This document shows, in pieces, positions 1 to 7,263 of a stretch of 33,115 bases of DNA (positions are counted from its first letter, which is position 1; every line of letters starts with the position of its first letter). The stretch spans positions 1-33,115 of the IMG/VR virus record IMGVR_UViG_3300030101_001681. One strand, 5' to 3'. Position numbers and translations under genes: made by a program. The notes below the pieces were generated by a model, which was given only the letters and a program-made list of their open reading frames with translations, made no database searches and was not told the origin of the DNA. The DNA is from a virus.

Positions 1-1454
1 TCTATATTTGATTCAGTACCATCGTAGTTGCCTTTTTCATCCTCTGCTGAATTGTCTAATTTGTAATATGCAAGGTTTGTTGTGGGATAATCATTATCAG
101 TTGTAGTTGCAGTATGTACACAAGCGGTTTCTGCGTAAAGTGTGCCTACTTCTGTTGAATCTAACGCTTTGTTGAAGATTCTGATTTGGTCTAAACTACC
201 CGTAAAAAAAGAACTTCCATTTTTACCCCAATTATATGTTTTATTCCCCGTTGGTCTGCCTGAAATTGTTGCAGAATCAGCCAAAGTCCCATTTTTGTAA
301 ATAGCCATATCCTGACCACTAAGCGTAACTGCTATGTGAATCCAAGTGTCATCCTCCCAAGTAGCAGAAACAGAATTTGCGTAGTTATTATCAAAATAAC
401 TAATACTGTTTAGAGGTACTCTACCATCAGTAATGTAATTTTTATTTATAAATATGCAGTTTCTGTTAATACTTCCATCACTTGCAACATTATTTCTATT
501 TCCACCCTCCGAATCACTTCTTGCATTTATCCAAAAAGATATGGTAAGTGTTGTCCAATCTATTGATGGTAAAACTATTTTACTACTACTTCCATTAAAC
601 CTTGCACCTGTATTTATTTGACCGCCTACTCCAAAGTCAACATCAGTAGGTGTGCCATTATAATATCCACTTGCATCACTTGCATCATAATCCAAAGAAT
701 ATAAAGCTACACCTGCACCTTCACTTAATGGATTGGTATTGGATGCGGTATCTGAAGTTTCAGCAAAAAGTGTTGCAACACCCTCATTAGTAAGTGCTCT
801 ATTAAATATCCTAACTTGGTCCATTTTTCCATCATAATGATAAGCTGTGGAAGCTTCAAAAGAACCTAAATATATAGGTTCTGACGTACTAAAATAACTG
901 TTATTGGTTTGGGACTGCGGAGTTCCTCTTTGCACCCCATCAATCCAAAGTATAGGAGGATTAATACCATCAGAACTGTATGCAATATGATGCCAAGTAT
1001 TATTAGACATAAGTGTAGTAATGGAAACTGATGTTGCATTACCGTTGTTGCCATTGTAATAAATGCTTGCGGTTAATGTTCCTCCAAACATATAAATTGC
1101 AAACTCTCTTGTTGAGCCATACTTTGTAATTAATCCTGCTTGATCAGTTATATCAGGCATATTAACCCAAAAAGATAGACCAACTTGACTTAAAGTTGCA
1201 AAGCTATTTATTTCTATTTCACTGTTGCTCCCATTAAAACTAGCAGCCTGTCCAATATATGCACCAGTAGATGAGTATGTTATGTTTGTATCACCACCGT
1301 TGTAACTGCCTATAGGGTCGTTTGAATTACCATCAAGTTGATATAAAGCTATATTGCTACTGTATGCATTATCAGCACCAAATGCTTGTACTGATTCAGT
1401 ATTACAAACTGCATCTGCTGCACCTGTATTAATTAATCTTTTGCCTAAAGCCAT
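1..1454 (-). CDS. LamG-domain tail/adhesin protein, N-terminal part (runs off the left end)
   Basis: Two LamG (concanavalin A-like) domains are visible. Each has an ALYxLD opening, a central (A)xFNGSxS strand and a closing strand of the type KxDQ(V/I)RIFN(R/K)AL followed by LFAET or LYAET. A third domain begins at about position 170 and is cut by the window end. Such domains bind glycans or form trimeric fibre heads, so a receptor-binding or tail-tip role is inferred. The start ATG (1452-1454) lies 2 bp after the stop of the upstream gene, which indicates translational coupling. The frame is continuous with the C-terminal part at the right end (31376-33115) if the map is circular. The partial state is due to the window limit, not to a mutation. 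Confidence 0.85.
   Translation of the reverse strand, partial: MALGKRLINTGAADAVCNTESVQAFGADNAYSSNIALYQLDGNSNDPIGSYNGGDTNITYSSTGAYIGQAASFNGSNSEIEINSFATLSQVGLSFWVNMPDITDQAGLITKYGSTREFAIYMFGGTLTASIYYNGNNGNATSVSITTLMSNNTWHHIAYSSDGINPPILWIDGVQRGTPQSQTNNSYFSTSEPIYLGSFEASTAYHYDGKMDQVRIFNRALTNEGVATLFAETSDTASNTNPLSEGAGVALYSLDYDASDASGYYNGTPTDVDFGVGGQINTGARFNGSSSKIVLPSIDWTTLTISFWINARSDSEGGNRNNVASDGSINRNCIFINKNYITDGRVPLNSISYFDNNYANSVSATWEDDTWIHIAVTLSGQDMAIYKNGTLADSATISGRPTGNKTYNWGKNGSSFFTGSLDQIRIFNKALDSTEVGTLYAETACVHTATTTDNDYPTTNLAYYKLDNSAEDEKGNYDGTESNI
94..170. repeat. 77-bp exact direct repeat, left copy
   Basis: These 77 bp are identical to 33039-33115. They encode the end of one LamG unit and the linker to the next (KALDSTEVGTLYAETACV). 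Shorter identity extends to positions 1-25, which match 32931-32955, with diverged sequence in between. Both copies are read in the same frame. Either the gene carries several near-identical LamG units or the two ends are one locus in a circular genome. Confidence 0.9.
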
Positions 1455-1456
1455 AT

Positions 1457-2014
1457 TTATTCTTTTTCAGATGGAGGGAAAAATTGTACGTTGTATTGCA
1501 ATGCAGTCTTATAAGACTTCTTAGCATTTACTTCAGCTTCCAATCTATCTGCTTCTGCCAAAATACTTGCTCTTTCTGTTGCAACATCTGAACCAATAGC
1601 AATATCTCTCTCTGATTTTCTTATAACTTGCCAATCTGTAGCCTCTAATAGTTTACCTGCCTTAGATTTTATCTCTGCAATCTTACTTGCTTTGATGTCG
1701 GCTATCTTGTATCTTTTTTCTGTTTCGCCTGTTGGTTTTCCATCTTCATCGACAATATTTACCTCTTGGCTAAAGTCTATATCAGTAACATCATAGGTTA
1801 CTATCTTCTTATCTGCATCAAAGTACAATCCACCCTTGGTTTGTGTTAGTGAATCAAAACTTGGTTTTACTACATCGTAAATACCAATAGCCTCTAACTC
1901 TTCTTTAGATAGATTATTAGCCCCTCCTAAAATATATTTAGTGGGAGTCTTTAGTGAGTTAGGTAAACTCTTGTATGTGGTTACTATTCTACCGTTTTCT
2001 ACTGCTGCTTTCAT
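1457..2014 (-). CDS. putative tail fibre-associated protein
   Basis: A 185-aa soluble protein with a mixed N-terminal domain and a Lys/Glu/Ala-rich helical stretch in the second half (about residues 105-170), ending in a short QYNVQFFPPS segment. The layout (globular N-terminus, helical stem, short tail) and the place directly before the LamG gene suggest a tail-fibre chaperone or fibre-attachment protein. I recognise no catalytic motif. Its stop lies 2 bp before the LamG start and its own start 2 bp after the preceding stop, so it belongs to the same translational unit. Confidence 0.7.
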   Translation of the reverse strand: MKAAVENGRIVTTYKSLPNSLKTPTKYILGGANNLSKEELEAIGIYDVVKPSFDSLTQTKGGLYFDADKKIVTYDVTDIDFSQEVNIVDEDGKPTGETEKRYKIADIKASKIAEIKSKAGKLLEATDWQVIRKSERDIAIGSDVATERASILAEADRLEAEVNAKKSYKTALQYNVQFFPPSEKE

Positions 2015-2016
2015 AA

Positions 2017-2448
2017 TTATATACTTTGTGAGATTGATAGGAAAAATGTGTTAGCGGCAGTACAAGCAACTTGAATGAAATTTACTGCTCCTGCGGTAGC
2101 ACTATAACTACCTGCAATAGTGGTAACTGTTATTCCACTGTTAAGTGTCAATCCAGAGGTTCCTCCTGAATCTGTTATGATAATGTCTTTCACATCGCCT
2201 ATTGAGGCGTTTGTGAAATTCAATTCAATAGATATACTTGAGGTTATTGTAAATACCGCTGCGGTATCAAAATCTAAACTTAATGTTGATGCGGGAGAAA
2301 CAGCAGAAGATCCTCTTAAGCTGTCTCCAGTCCCACTCTGACCGTAAATGTCAGTAGTCATATTGTTAACCTTTACAAAGGCGGCTCTGAGCGTATCCCC
2401 AGTTCCATCATCCGGGGCCGACCCAACTCCTATTGTTTCTCGTGCCAT
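2017..2448 (-). CDS. putative tail fibre / minor virion protein
   Basis: The N-terminus carries the motif GSAPDDGTGDTLRAAFVKVN, which recurs in phage fibre and baseplate-decoration proteins. The rest is rich in Ser, Thr, Ile and Gly with alternating beta-strand character and few charges, as in a beta-structured fibre or spike segment. 143 aa. It sits in the cluster of short fibre genes between the head connector and the LamG protein. The exact role is inferred from composition and context only. Confidence 0.7.
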   Translation of the reverse strand: MARETIGVGSAPDDGTGDTLRAAFVKVNNMTTDIYGQSGTGDSLRGSSAVSPASTLSLDFDTAAVFTITSSISIELNFTNASIGDVKDIIITDSGGTSGLTLNSGITVTTIAGSYSATAGAVNFIQVACTAANTFFLSISQSI

Positions 2449-2460
2449 AATTCTATTTTA

Positions 2461-2652
2461 TTATATTAATGTTTGATCTGCTGTTATTAGTATTGTGTCT
2501 GCTTTATATGCTGTGCTATCTACCGATAATTCAAGTATATCTGATACCCAACAAGTCGGAGCTGAAGGTACATAAATAGCATCTGTTGTGTCATCTACAT
2601 CTCCCCACCAAGAAAAACAATATATCCTACCCCAATTTATCCCGTTAGCCAT
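2461..2652 (-). CDS. small conserved-type virion-region protein
   Basis: A 63-aa protein rich in Trp and aromatic residues at the start (NWGRIYCFSWWGD) followed by a Ser/Thr/Val/Asp-rich part. The tight spacing to both neighbours supports it as a true gene. I do not recognise a family with a known function. A small structural or fibre-adaptor role is a guess from location. Confidence 0.65.
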   Translation of the reverse strand: MANGINWGRIYCFSWWGDVDDTTDAIYVPSAPTCWVSDILELSVDSTAYKADTILITADQTLI

Positions 2653-2653
2653 A

Positions 2654-2737
2654 TTACTTCTTTATTCTTTTTAGATAGTTAGTCAATTTTATTATGTTAG
2701 CCACTTTAGGCTTGTATGTTTTAATTATATTACCCAT
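2654..2737 (-). CDS. very small basic peptide
   Basis: A 27-aa ORF with 9 Lys/Arg residues, sequence type MGNIIKTYKPKVANIIKLTN followed by YLKRIKK. Its ATG overlaps the end of the connector gene and its TAA is followed immediately by the ATG of the next gene, so it fills an otherwise empty 72-bp gap in a tightly packed operon. Amphipathic and basic, so nucleic-acid or membrane contact is possible. Expression is not proven. Confidence 0.45.
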   Translation of the reverse strand: MGNIIKTYKPKVANIIKLTNYLKRIKK

Positions 2738-3237
2738 CCGCCATATGTTGGGTCTTTATCTGGATACATACCAGTATCCTGCGCTCCGGTATACTCCGGA
2801 TAGTCTCCACTCTTCTCGTCTATGAAATCAAAAAACCGATTTACATAGAAATCAGCAAAGTCTTTTGCCCTTGCTGTTAAAGAATCAAGCTCACTCTTTG
2901 TAAGAGTATCACTAGATTCAGTAGTATGTTTAAATATACCTCCGTTGCTGATTTGATAAGCAGCAAAAGGAATATAACTATACTGACTATACCATATAAG
3001 CATAGGTTTAATATGACTATTCAGTAACGTCTTGTATGCAGCATTGGCGGAATCGTCAAGAGTTCCGCCAGTGATCAAACTTTGTATCTTCTCGTATAAC
3101 TTAGTACCCAAAAAGTTCTGTATGTGTATGTCCTGGGCCACCTCAACAAATTGAATTAGCTTATCTGTGTCTAAAGCTCCGTCTATTATAGACTTCCGCT
3201 TTAACTCCGTCATTGTTATAAATAATGCCTTACTCAT
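2725..3237 (-). CDS. head-tail connector / adaptor protein (DUF6712-like)
   Basis: A mostly helical protein of 170 aa whose N-terminal half has the pattern DTDKLIQFVEVAQDIHIQNF followed by LGTKLY, typical of the DUF6712 head completion/connector proteins found next to phage portals. The start used here, an ATG inside the last codons of the portal gene (8-bp overlap), gives the N-terminus MSKALFITMTELK. The longer reading upstream is Arg/Ser-rich because it runs antiphase through the portal C-terminus. It probably forms the ring below the portal to which the tail attaches. Confidence 0.75.
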   Translation of the reverse strand: MSKALFITMTELKRKSIIDGALDTDKLIQFVEVAQDIHIQNFLGTKLYEKIQSLITGGTLDDSANAAYKTLLNSHIKPMLIWYSQYSYIPFAAYQISNGGIFKHTTESSDTLTKSELDSLTARAKDFADFYVNRFFDFIDEKSGDYPEYTGAQDTGMYPDKDPTYGGWVI

Positions 3238-4477
3238 CTTCTTCGGTAGGTTTTTCCTCAACAACAGCCTCAGAAACGCTCTCAGAAGCCTCCTGCTGAA
3301 CGATCTCCTCTTCTTGGACATCCTCTACAGCAGAAAGTTTTTCTCCCGTCTCCTCTTCTCTCTTGATCTTAGTCTCTATGTTGTCTAGTTCTGTAAATTC
3401 TATTGGTTGTAGGGTAACAAAGTATAAATCCAATGAAATGTCGTTATATAGCAACAATTCTTTGAATGCATCGAGTAGCATCTGCTGAAATGGTCTAATT
3501 ACCATATTATCCATCAAAATAGATGCTGTTCTAAGCTCTTCAGCGTTATTTCCGAACCCAGTGTTGTCTTTTATTCCTAAAAGGATAGGAGATACTACTC
3601 CGTGACCTATCATTATCTTTTCTCGGCTTTCTTTGGCCAAAAACTCATATTGAGCGTGTGCATCCGGAAGATTTATTGGGTCTATGTTAGATTGGTTCTC
3701 TGAACCATCATTAAAAGCCAAAATAAACCGTCCTGCGTTGCTAGTACCACTAAATTTATCGTAAATCTTACGTTCAATCAATTCCTGGACCTCTTCATTA
3801 GGTATTCCGTTATTGAAATTGATCAACATACTTGGCTGAAGGCCATTTTGTATGTTTGACAAGTGATAATTGCTCACTTCTTCCTCCAAAGTAGCATATT
3901 GAAGGCATCCTTGGTAATCTACGGGTGAATAATAGTAAAAACCAGCCTTGTAAGGCTTAATGACATATAATTCAATACGCTGAGACCTCGTACCATTGCG
4001 ATAAGTAGGTATCTTCTTAGGTTTGTCACTAGGTTTAATGTTTTTCCAGTCACTATGGTAATAATACGCTTTAATTTTGCCATCTTCTGCTTTCTCAGCT
4101 CGCAATGTTTCCATTGGGAAGTGATACAGTCCGGCTATTTCTTTTTTTCTGTTCTTATAGACCACTTGAATGGCTGCTTGGCCAAGCATTTTGTAGTCTG
4201 TCACTATTTTTCTTACATCAGTGGCATTTAAAATGCTCTTCATTTGAGCGAACATAAGAGGCTTTTCCTTAGAATCAGTAGCCTCAAGACCTCTACCATA
4301 AATCATATCAGAAATACCATTGATACATCTACTATTGGTCGGACTTCCTAGATATCTCTCAATTAACTCACCAAAATAGTTATTATCTTCACCATACTCG
4401 ACATAAGCATTTTTGCTCTTCTCGACTATTTTAGGCACTTCGTACCCGGTTAGATTTACTACTTTTACATTCTTCAT
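3230..4477 (-). CDS. portal protein
   Basis: 415 aa, in the size range of compact siphovirus portals. The N-terminal wing region is followed by a long mixed domain and a helical stem/crown region with FLAKESREKIMIGHGVVSPI, the segment that in this portal type precedes the conserved GFGNNAEELR helix. The C-terminus is very acidic (poly-Glu, residues about 385-415). The portal forms the dodecameric DNA channel at one capsid vertex. The start overlaps the preceding stop (ATGA) and the stop overlaps the connector start. It lies downstream of the capsid gene rather than upstream, which is an unusual order. Confidence 0.85.
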   Translation of the reverse strand: MKNVKVVNLTGYEVPKIVEKSKNAYVEYGEDNNYFGELIERYLGSPTNSRCINGISDMIYGRGLEATDSKEKPLMFAQMKSILNATDVRKIVTDYKMLGQAAIQVVYKNRKKEIAGLYHFPMETLRAEKAEDGKIKAYYYHSDWKNIKPSDKPKKIPTYRNGTRSQRIELYVIKPYKAGFYYYSPVDYQGCLQYATLEEEVSNYHLSNIQNGLQPSMLINFNNGIPNEEVQELIERKIYDKFSGTSNAGRFILAFNDGSENQSNIDPINLPDAHAQYEFLAKESREKIMIGHGVVSPILLGIKDNTGFGNNAEELRTASILMDNMVIRPFQQMLLDAFKELLLYNDISLDLYFVTLQPIEFTELDNIETKIKREEETGEKLSAVEDVQEEEIVQQEASESVSEAVVEEKPTEEDE

Positions 4478-4830
4478 ACCATTATATATTGTTGACTACT
4501 GTCACCAGAATCACTCTCTGTATATTTCCCGTCATTTATGGTGTATACTGAGTTCGATAAATATGAGTCAGTACAATAAGCTTTGTCCCTAAAAAGTAGG
4601 GTTGAACCATTGAATATCTCATAGTTGTAAATACTGTTATCCGATAGAATACTGAAAGTGCAACTAAGGTCAATAAAGTTTCCATTGACAGTAGAGGATA
4701 AACCAGTCAAAGTCTCTGACTTATTGGTCCCGTCTTCTGTTATCTTAAGAGATAATCCAGTCTGAGCTGTATTAACCCTAGGCAAAACTTTTATTGTTTG
4801 AGCATCAGTACTCGGAAGTAGTCTTATCAT
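4474..4830 (-). CDS. small structural protein, unknown
   Basis: 118 aa, beta-rich, with alternating Ser/Thr/Leu/Ile and two Asp/Ser-rich segments near the C-terminus. It resembles small beta-sandwich decoration or adaptor proteins in composition only. It is the first gene after an intrinsic terminator, starts with the motif GTTATATTAGTATG shared with three other virion or packaging genes, and overlaps the portal start by ATGA. Confidence 0.65.
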   Translation of the reverse strand: MIRLLPSTDAQTIKVLPRVNTAQTGLSLKITEDGTNKSETLTGLSSTVNGNFIDLSCTFSILSDNSIYNYEIFNGSTLLFRDKAYCTDSYLSNSVYTINDGKYTESDSGDSSQQYIMV

Positions 4831-4843
4831 ACTAATATAACTA
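4828..4843 (-). promoter_or_regulatory. shared start-site motif, copy 1
   Basis: On the minus strand the bases before the ATG read TAGTTATATTAGT. The same element precedes the ATG at 10313 (one mismatch), 17728 and 22076. It touches the start codon, so it is more likely a translation-initiation or mRNA-processing element than a promoter. Confidence 0.5.
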
Positions 4844-4866
4844 AAAAAAGGGTTGAGTGTTTTATA

Positions 4867-4891
4867 TAAAAAAAGGGGCCTCTTGGCCCCT
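4867..4891 (-). terminator. intrinsic terminator
   Basis: A perfect 7-bp stem AGGGGCC/GGCCCCT with a 4-nt loop (4874-4891), followed on the minus strand by a run of Ts (4867-4874). It lies just after the stop of the 54-aa gene and before the 118-aa gene. Confidence 0.85.
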
Positions 4892-4896
4892 CTATT

Positions 4897-5061
4897 CTAG
4901 TAAGTATCTTTATGCTCGTCCAGGTGTTCCCCTATCTTATCCCAAATTAACTCTCGAGCAATATGCTTCTGAAATTTATTCAGTTGTGTCGATTCGGATA
5001 CTTGTCCTAATTGACGAAACAATTTTGATACTTTTTTGAGTGTTTTTGCTGAAGCAGTCAT
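4897..5061 (-). CDS. small helical protein, unknown
   Basis: A 54-aa, Lys/Gln/Glu-rich, probably helical protein (starts MTASAKTLKKVSKLFRQLGQ). It is flanked on both sides by strong intrinsic terminators, which brackets it as its own short transcription unit. No family was recognised. A head-assembly or DNA-contact role cannot be told apart from sequence alone. Confidence 0.6.
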   Translation of the reverse strand: MTASAKTLKKVSKLFRQLGQVSESTQLNKFQKHIARELIWDKIGEHLDEHKDTY

Positions 5062-5129
5062 AATAAAAATATTTAAAGGTTAATAATATTCAAAACTACT
5101 TCGCTTATGCGAACTCTAAATTCGCACAT

Positions 5130-5154
5130 AAAAAAAGGGGCCATATAGGCCCCT
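5130..5154 (-). terminator. intrinsic terminator
   Basis: Stem AGGGGCC/GGCCCCT (5136-5142 with 5148-5154), loop ATATA, then a T run on the minus strand (5130-5136). It ends the transcript of the 184-aa protein gene. The stem bases are the same as in the terminator at 4867-4891, so the two terminators share a sequence origin or have been copied. Confidence 0.85.
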
Positions 5155-5174
5155 CTCTATCACCAGGTAAAAAC

Positions 5175-5729
5175 CTATGCTGGATCTCTCTGAGTAGTTT
5201 CAGTAGCAGTAGCTGAAGACATTCCCGCAAAAGGGTTTGCATCAGTTGCTCCATCTACAAAATTAGGTAGAGTTGTTTCGTTGGCTGTTAAAGTCAACGT
5301 ATATCCATTTAGATCTCCCATCGCTGTCCCGGTAACGGCAGTACCTCCTGTAACTTCCGCTCCGTGTTCTCTTCCAACCAATAGAACTTTATTGTCAAAT
5401 GTCTGTACGAAAACGTGAGGTCTTCCATAAGTCATTAGCTTAAGTTCTTTGTTGTCCTCCTTAGTCATCTTATGAAGAGTAAGGTTTGTTACTTGCTCAA
5501 AGAATGTTGTTCCATTCTCAATAGAGCTATTAATATTTGATTCAAGAGAAGAATTACCCTTAACGTCATAAGTGCTATAATTGAAAGTACCACTAATATC
5601 TGTTATTTCATCATTTGACCCAACCGTTACAGTCGCTAAATCACCAAAATCAACAAAATGTACTTTTACTACGCCACCTACAGCATCTTTACACGGTTTT
5701 TTTCTTCCCCCGGTTAAATCACAAGCCAT
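5175..5729 (-). CDS. putative major tail (tube) protein
   Basis: 184 aa. N-terminus MACDLTGGRKKPCKDAVGG, then a beta-rich body with a central LHKMTKEDNKELKLMTYGRP and a C-terminal Gly/Thr-rich part. It reads as an abundant virion protein. It stands alone between two terminators right after the capsid gene, which fits a highly expressed structural gene. A tail-tube role is inferred from fold-like features and position; a capsid decoration protein is the main alternative. Confidence 0.6.
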   Translation of the reverse strand: MACDLTGGRKKPCKDAVGGVVKVHFVDFGDLATVTVGSNDEITDISGTFNYSTYDVKGNSSLESNINSSIENGTTFFEQVTNLTLHKMTKEDNKELKLMTYGRPHVFVQTFDNKVLLVGREHGAEVTGGTAVTGTAMGDLNGYTLTLTANETTLPNFVDGATDANPFAGMSSATATETTQRDPA

Positions 5730-5743
5730 ATTTTTATAGTATT

Positions 5744-5779
5744 AAAAAAGGGTAGGCAGGCTCAAGGCTCACCTACCCT
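5744..5779 (-). terminator. intrinsic terminator after the capsid gene
   Basis: Stem GGGTAGG/CCTACCC (5750-5756 with 5772-5778) around a 15-nt loop that can fold further, with the A/T pair at 5749/5779 and a T run on the minus strand. It follows the capsid stop codon by about 20 bp. Confidence 0.8.
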
Positions 5780-5799
5780 CTTATATTAAACAATTGTTC

Positions 5800-6723
5800 T
5801 TATGCGTACAATACGATGTCTCCGCCAATGGCGTGCTGGATTCCAGCAGTAAATCTGACAACGACTCTCACATTCTGACTTCCATCGATGTCAGCCATAT
5901 CAATGACTTTTACTTCGTTAGTGTCAGACAATAGACCAGTTCCAAAGAACAAGTTTGACTTCTCAGCAGCTACCATTTTGTCGCTACCCATTCCGCTTGC
6001 AAGCTCTATGTTGATGCCATCAAAAGTTAAAGCACCTCCGTTGAACCACTGAGTTCCTTTAGAATCTGTACCAGCAGCACCTACGTTGCTAGCAAATCCA
6101 CCCAAAGCTCTTACATAAGCTCTATAGATATTAGGAGCAGCATAGATAGTTAAGTCTTCAGCACCGTAAACAGCAGAAGGAATTGCATCCACTACAGCTC
6201 CGATTTGAGCGATTACATTAGAAGAAGTAACAGTTGTAGCAGTTACGTCATTAACGTCACTGTCAGCACCTAGAGTAGTTTGGAATCCGTCAAACTGACC
6301 TTCTGTGGCGTTAGTACCAGCCCAGATGTTAGTTTCGATTCTTTGTGCTACTTTAGAAGAAACGTGTGCAAGTAAGAAATCAGAGAAGCTAGCAGGAAGA
6401 TCAGAATAAGCTGAATACCCCATAGAAATTGCTTCCCAATCGGACACAAAATCCTTCTTACAAAGTTGTAGGTTAACTTGAAATTCTTCTGGTTGAAGAA
6501 CTCTTTCAGTCAATGTCAAAGTAGATGTAGCAGTAAAGTCACAAGTGCCATTCTTGACGATATCGTCAGTAGCCACTTTCTTCATTACTTCTTTATACTT
6601 TACATTAGGCTTGATCGTGATCAACTCTTTTGAAAGAGTAGATCCGCTTAGTAAAGCAGCAGAGATATACTTCCCTGCAAACTCACCAGCATAAGTAGTA
6701 GTAATTGATGTAGTTGTTGCCAT
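5800..6723 (-). CDS. major capsid protein
   Basis: 307 aa with the N-terminal region of an HK97-type capsid protein (MATTTSITTTYAGEFAGKYI), a middle part rich in small residues (residues about 140-240, with AEDLTIYAAPNIYRAYVRAL) and a C-terminus typical of P- and A-domain strands (VRVVVRFTAGIQHAIGGDIV). It follows a scaffold-like acidic protein by 8 bp and is followed by a strong terminator, as expected for the most abundant virion protein. No protease-cleaved delta domain is obvious; the scaffold is separate. Confidence 0.85.
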   Translation of the reverse strand: MATTTSITTTYAGEFAGKYISAALLSGSTLSKELITIKPNVKYKEVMKKVATDDIVKNGTCDFTATSTLTLTERVLQPEEFQVNLQLCKKDFVSDWEAISMGYSAYSDLPASFSDFLLAHVSSKVAQRIETNIWAGTNATEGQFDGFQTTLGADSDVNDVTATTVTSSNVIAQIGAVVDAIPSAVYGAEDLTIYAAPNIYRAYVRALGGFASNVGAAGTDSKGTQWFNGGALTFDGINIELASGMGSDKMVAAEKSNLFFGTGLLSDTNEVKVIDMADIDGSQNVRVVVRFTAGIQHAIGGDIVLYA

Positions 6724-6731
6724 TTTTGTGT

Positions 6732-7214
6732 TTATTTATTAAATTTGCTCATATTGTTCAATACTCGATCCAGGGTAGTCTGAGTTCTTCTTTGAGCAAA
6801 AAGATTCATTTCTACTTCTGGCTTTGCTTCTGGGCTGTGAACCATAGGCTCAACTTCAGCCTCTACAGCAGCTAATTCCTCTTTAGGAACTTCACTGTTA
6901 TACTTTTCAGAGGTAGATTTTATTTCACCCATAAGGCTTTCTACCATAGCTTTAAGTTCAGCAAATTCTTCTTTAGTGGCATATAGCTCCTCATTAGCGT
7001 CTACCTTTTCGTTTTCTAAAGACTCGTCTGATGAATCTTGATTTAGTTGTTCACCTTCAGATAACACAACTTCCTCCCCTTCTGGAGTTTCGTCTACTTT
7101 CTCTACCACTTCTTCAGCAGCGGAAAGTTCTTCTTGAGCTACTTCTTGATCCTCAATTTCTTGAGAGCCTAGAAGAACCTCTTTTAGTTTTTCTACAATT
7201 TCTGTCGCTTTCAT
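6732..7214 (-). CDS. scaffolding-like protein
   Basis: A 160-aa, strongly acidic protein (long Glu/Asp-rich stretches in residues 15-80), predicted coiled coil in the middle (residues about 80-115, ATKEEFAELKAMVESLMGEI), and a short C-terminal Arg/Gln/Asn-rich tail that could dock on the capsid protein. Acidic helical proteins directly before the capsid gene are typically internal scaffolds. The upstream protease is likely to remove it. Confidence 0.7.
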   Translation of the reverse strand: MKATEIVEKLKEVLLGSQEIEDQEVAQEELSAAEEVVEKVDETPEGEEVVLSEGEQLNQDSSDESLENEKVDANEELYATKEEFAELKAMVESLMGEIKSTSEKYNSEVPKEELAAVEAEVEPMVHSPEAKPEVEMNLFAQRRTQTTLDRVLNNMSKFNK

Positions 7215-7263
7215 AGTTTAAAATATATTAATATTACCAAATTTGAATCTAGTTGTTGTATTT

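Noticed and set aside
3167-3388. Plus-strand reading frame over the portal end and connector start
   Set aside because: Leu/Phe-rich shadow of Glu-rich portal codons on the opposite strand; no start-site features.
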